64,000 nucleotides of DNA, taken from the NCBI GenBank assembly GCA_009760885.1, contig CM019713.1:9637274-9701273 (forward strand). Direction: 5' to 3'. Below the pieces are notes generated by a model. That model was not told where the DNA came from. It saw nothing but the letters and a program-made list of their open reading frames with translations, and ran no database searches. Position numbers and translations under genes: made by a program. Position 1 is the first letter of the stretch. The number at the start of each line of letters is the position of its first letter. The stretch is from Achatina immaculata (taxonomy: Eukaryota > Mollusca > Gastropoda > Stylommatophora > Achatinidae). Shown in pieces: positions 62,974-64,000 of the stretch.

Positions 62974-64000
62974 GCTTCTTCTTCGTTTGCTTCTACCACC
63001 AAAACCGCACTGTGATCCTACTGAATTTACGCCTGTGGTCCTCGTTAGGTCCCGTGGTCCCCGAAAGGACCACACGAGATCCACATGAGGACCATAAGGA
63101 GTTCAGAGTATCATAGGGCTTTAGCCTGTATTCTTGGTGGGTCTCAGAAGCGGGATTGCGTGACACCGTGGTTTTCATTGCACCAGTTTAGTCTAGGGTT
63201 GGACTTTCTCACCGGAAGACCTCGACGTGTTTAGGATATCAATGCATCCCCGCTGGGTGAGAGGCGGTAGCCCACCCAGGCCAGAGTTGGACCTTCTCAC
63301 CGGAAAACCTCGACGTGTTTTGAGATACCCGTGTATCACCGCCGGGTGAGAGGTGGTTACCCATCCAGTCCAGAGTTGGACTTTCTCACCGGAAAACCTC
63401 AGCGTGACTAGGATACGCAAACATCCCCGCCGGTGAGAGGTGGTTGCCTATCTAGACTGCCCTGGTCCAGTGTCTCCGACTTCAGCATTTTGCGGTCGTG
63501 GCCGCTACCCTTCCTAGTTGTGACCAGGATGGAGCTATTGTCTAGGAGGACGAATCCTCGTCACTAGTGACTTCCACCCCTGGGTTGAGCCGGTTCAGGC
63601 ATATTATCCCAGTATGGGTGTGTTTGGGATGTGACCGACCTCTAGAGCAGAGGTACTGTGACATGCATAGCCTTCAAGATTCACCCCTGGTGTGAGCCGG
63701 TTTAGGCAAAATTCACCAATATGGGTGTATATCAGGCTTGACCGACCTCTAGAGCGGAGGTGGCTTGACGAGTCTAGCCATCAGGTTCCACCCCTGGTGT
63801 GTGCCGGTTTAGGCATATTTCACCAGTGTAGGTGTATTTCGGACATGGCCGGCCTCTACAGCAGAGGTGCCGTGGTATGTAGAGCTCTCGTAGTGATACT
63901 ACTGGACATACCGATTAAACTTCACTTTATCCTTTCCACCACCTTTCCCATCGGCAACGCACAGCAACCTTCATTTCTTTTCCGCATTTCTTCCTTGACC
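62974..64000 (-). mobile_element. Element N copy 5, minus strand, cut by window end
   Basis: Starts with the CTTCTTCTTCGTTTGC tail at 62974. It runs through the hairpin-rich GGACCAC block, three beta modules (63195-63450) and alpha modules (63560-63900). The 5' end lies beyond the window. Confidence 0.9.

Noticed and set aside
59716..64000. GNS exon 8 within the window
   Set aside because: I looked for a continuation of the WQTLLSVDDLV type after a pyrimidine tract and AG and did not find one. The intron is filled by B, N and PLE sequence to the window end.

Overview
The window is animal nuclear DNA. It has GT-AG introns, many microsatellites and minisatellites, a (TTAGGG)-type telomere motif, and a dense load of non-LTR retrotransposons. 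The protein sequences and the kind of RTE-like and Penelope-like elements suggest an invertebrate, most likely a mollusc or another lophotrochozoan; that placement is inference. Only two host genes can be supported.

(1) RPS16 (ribosomal protein uS9) lies on the minus strand at 13061-21150. It has five coding exons that join exactly into a 146-residue protein, and a probable 5'-TOP leader exon near 22187-22217. (2) A lysosomal N-acetylglucosamine-6-sulfatase (GNS) lies on the plus strand. Seven exons are visible from 27062 to 59715, covering the signal peptide, the metal-binding DDQD motif and the formylglycine site. The gene runs past the right edge. A perfect CLEAR-type E-box sits just upstream of its start codon. 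The two genes are divergent, about 4.8 kb apart.

Nearly everything else is transposable-element sequence, and many copies can be delimited by target-site duplications (TSDs). The labels A-G, L and N are mine. A, B, C, D, E and G are RTE-like reverse-transcriptase families with different 3' tails: A ends in a GATATAAGATA-type tail, B in (AATG)n, C in (ATG)n, G in (TA)n or (GA)n. L is a LINE with RT plus RNase H, ending in GAACGAAG(AAG)n. N is a non-coding element of about 1.4-1.5 kb, 5' end GGTTCTAAGG, whose 3' end matches that of L. There are also Penelope-like (PLE) pieces, one mariner, two TTAA-flanked piggyBac-type MITEs, a tRNA-derived SINE and an unclassified dispersed repeat F.

Layout: 1-12.2 kb holds LINE fragments and one nearly full-length RTE (5396-8386). 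12.2-22.2 kb holds a MITE and RPS16 with L, A, B and F copies in its introns. 22.2-27.0 kb is the intergenic repeats. 27.0-64 kb is GNS, whose introns of about 2-7 kb carry deeply nested insertions: mariner<N<B at 35.2-38.6 kb, A(+)<A(-)<N,N at 48.0-53.4 kb, and B<N<PLE at 59.8-62.0 kb. Tandem arrays lie tens of bases from several GNS splice sites.

The best candidate for something undescribed is family N. It has at least five copies in 64 kb, two of them full length and nearly identical, no coding capacity, modular internal repeats and TSDs of 11-13 bp. Its tail is shared with the RNase H LINE, which suggests it is a parasite of that LINE.
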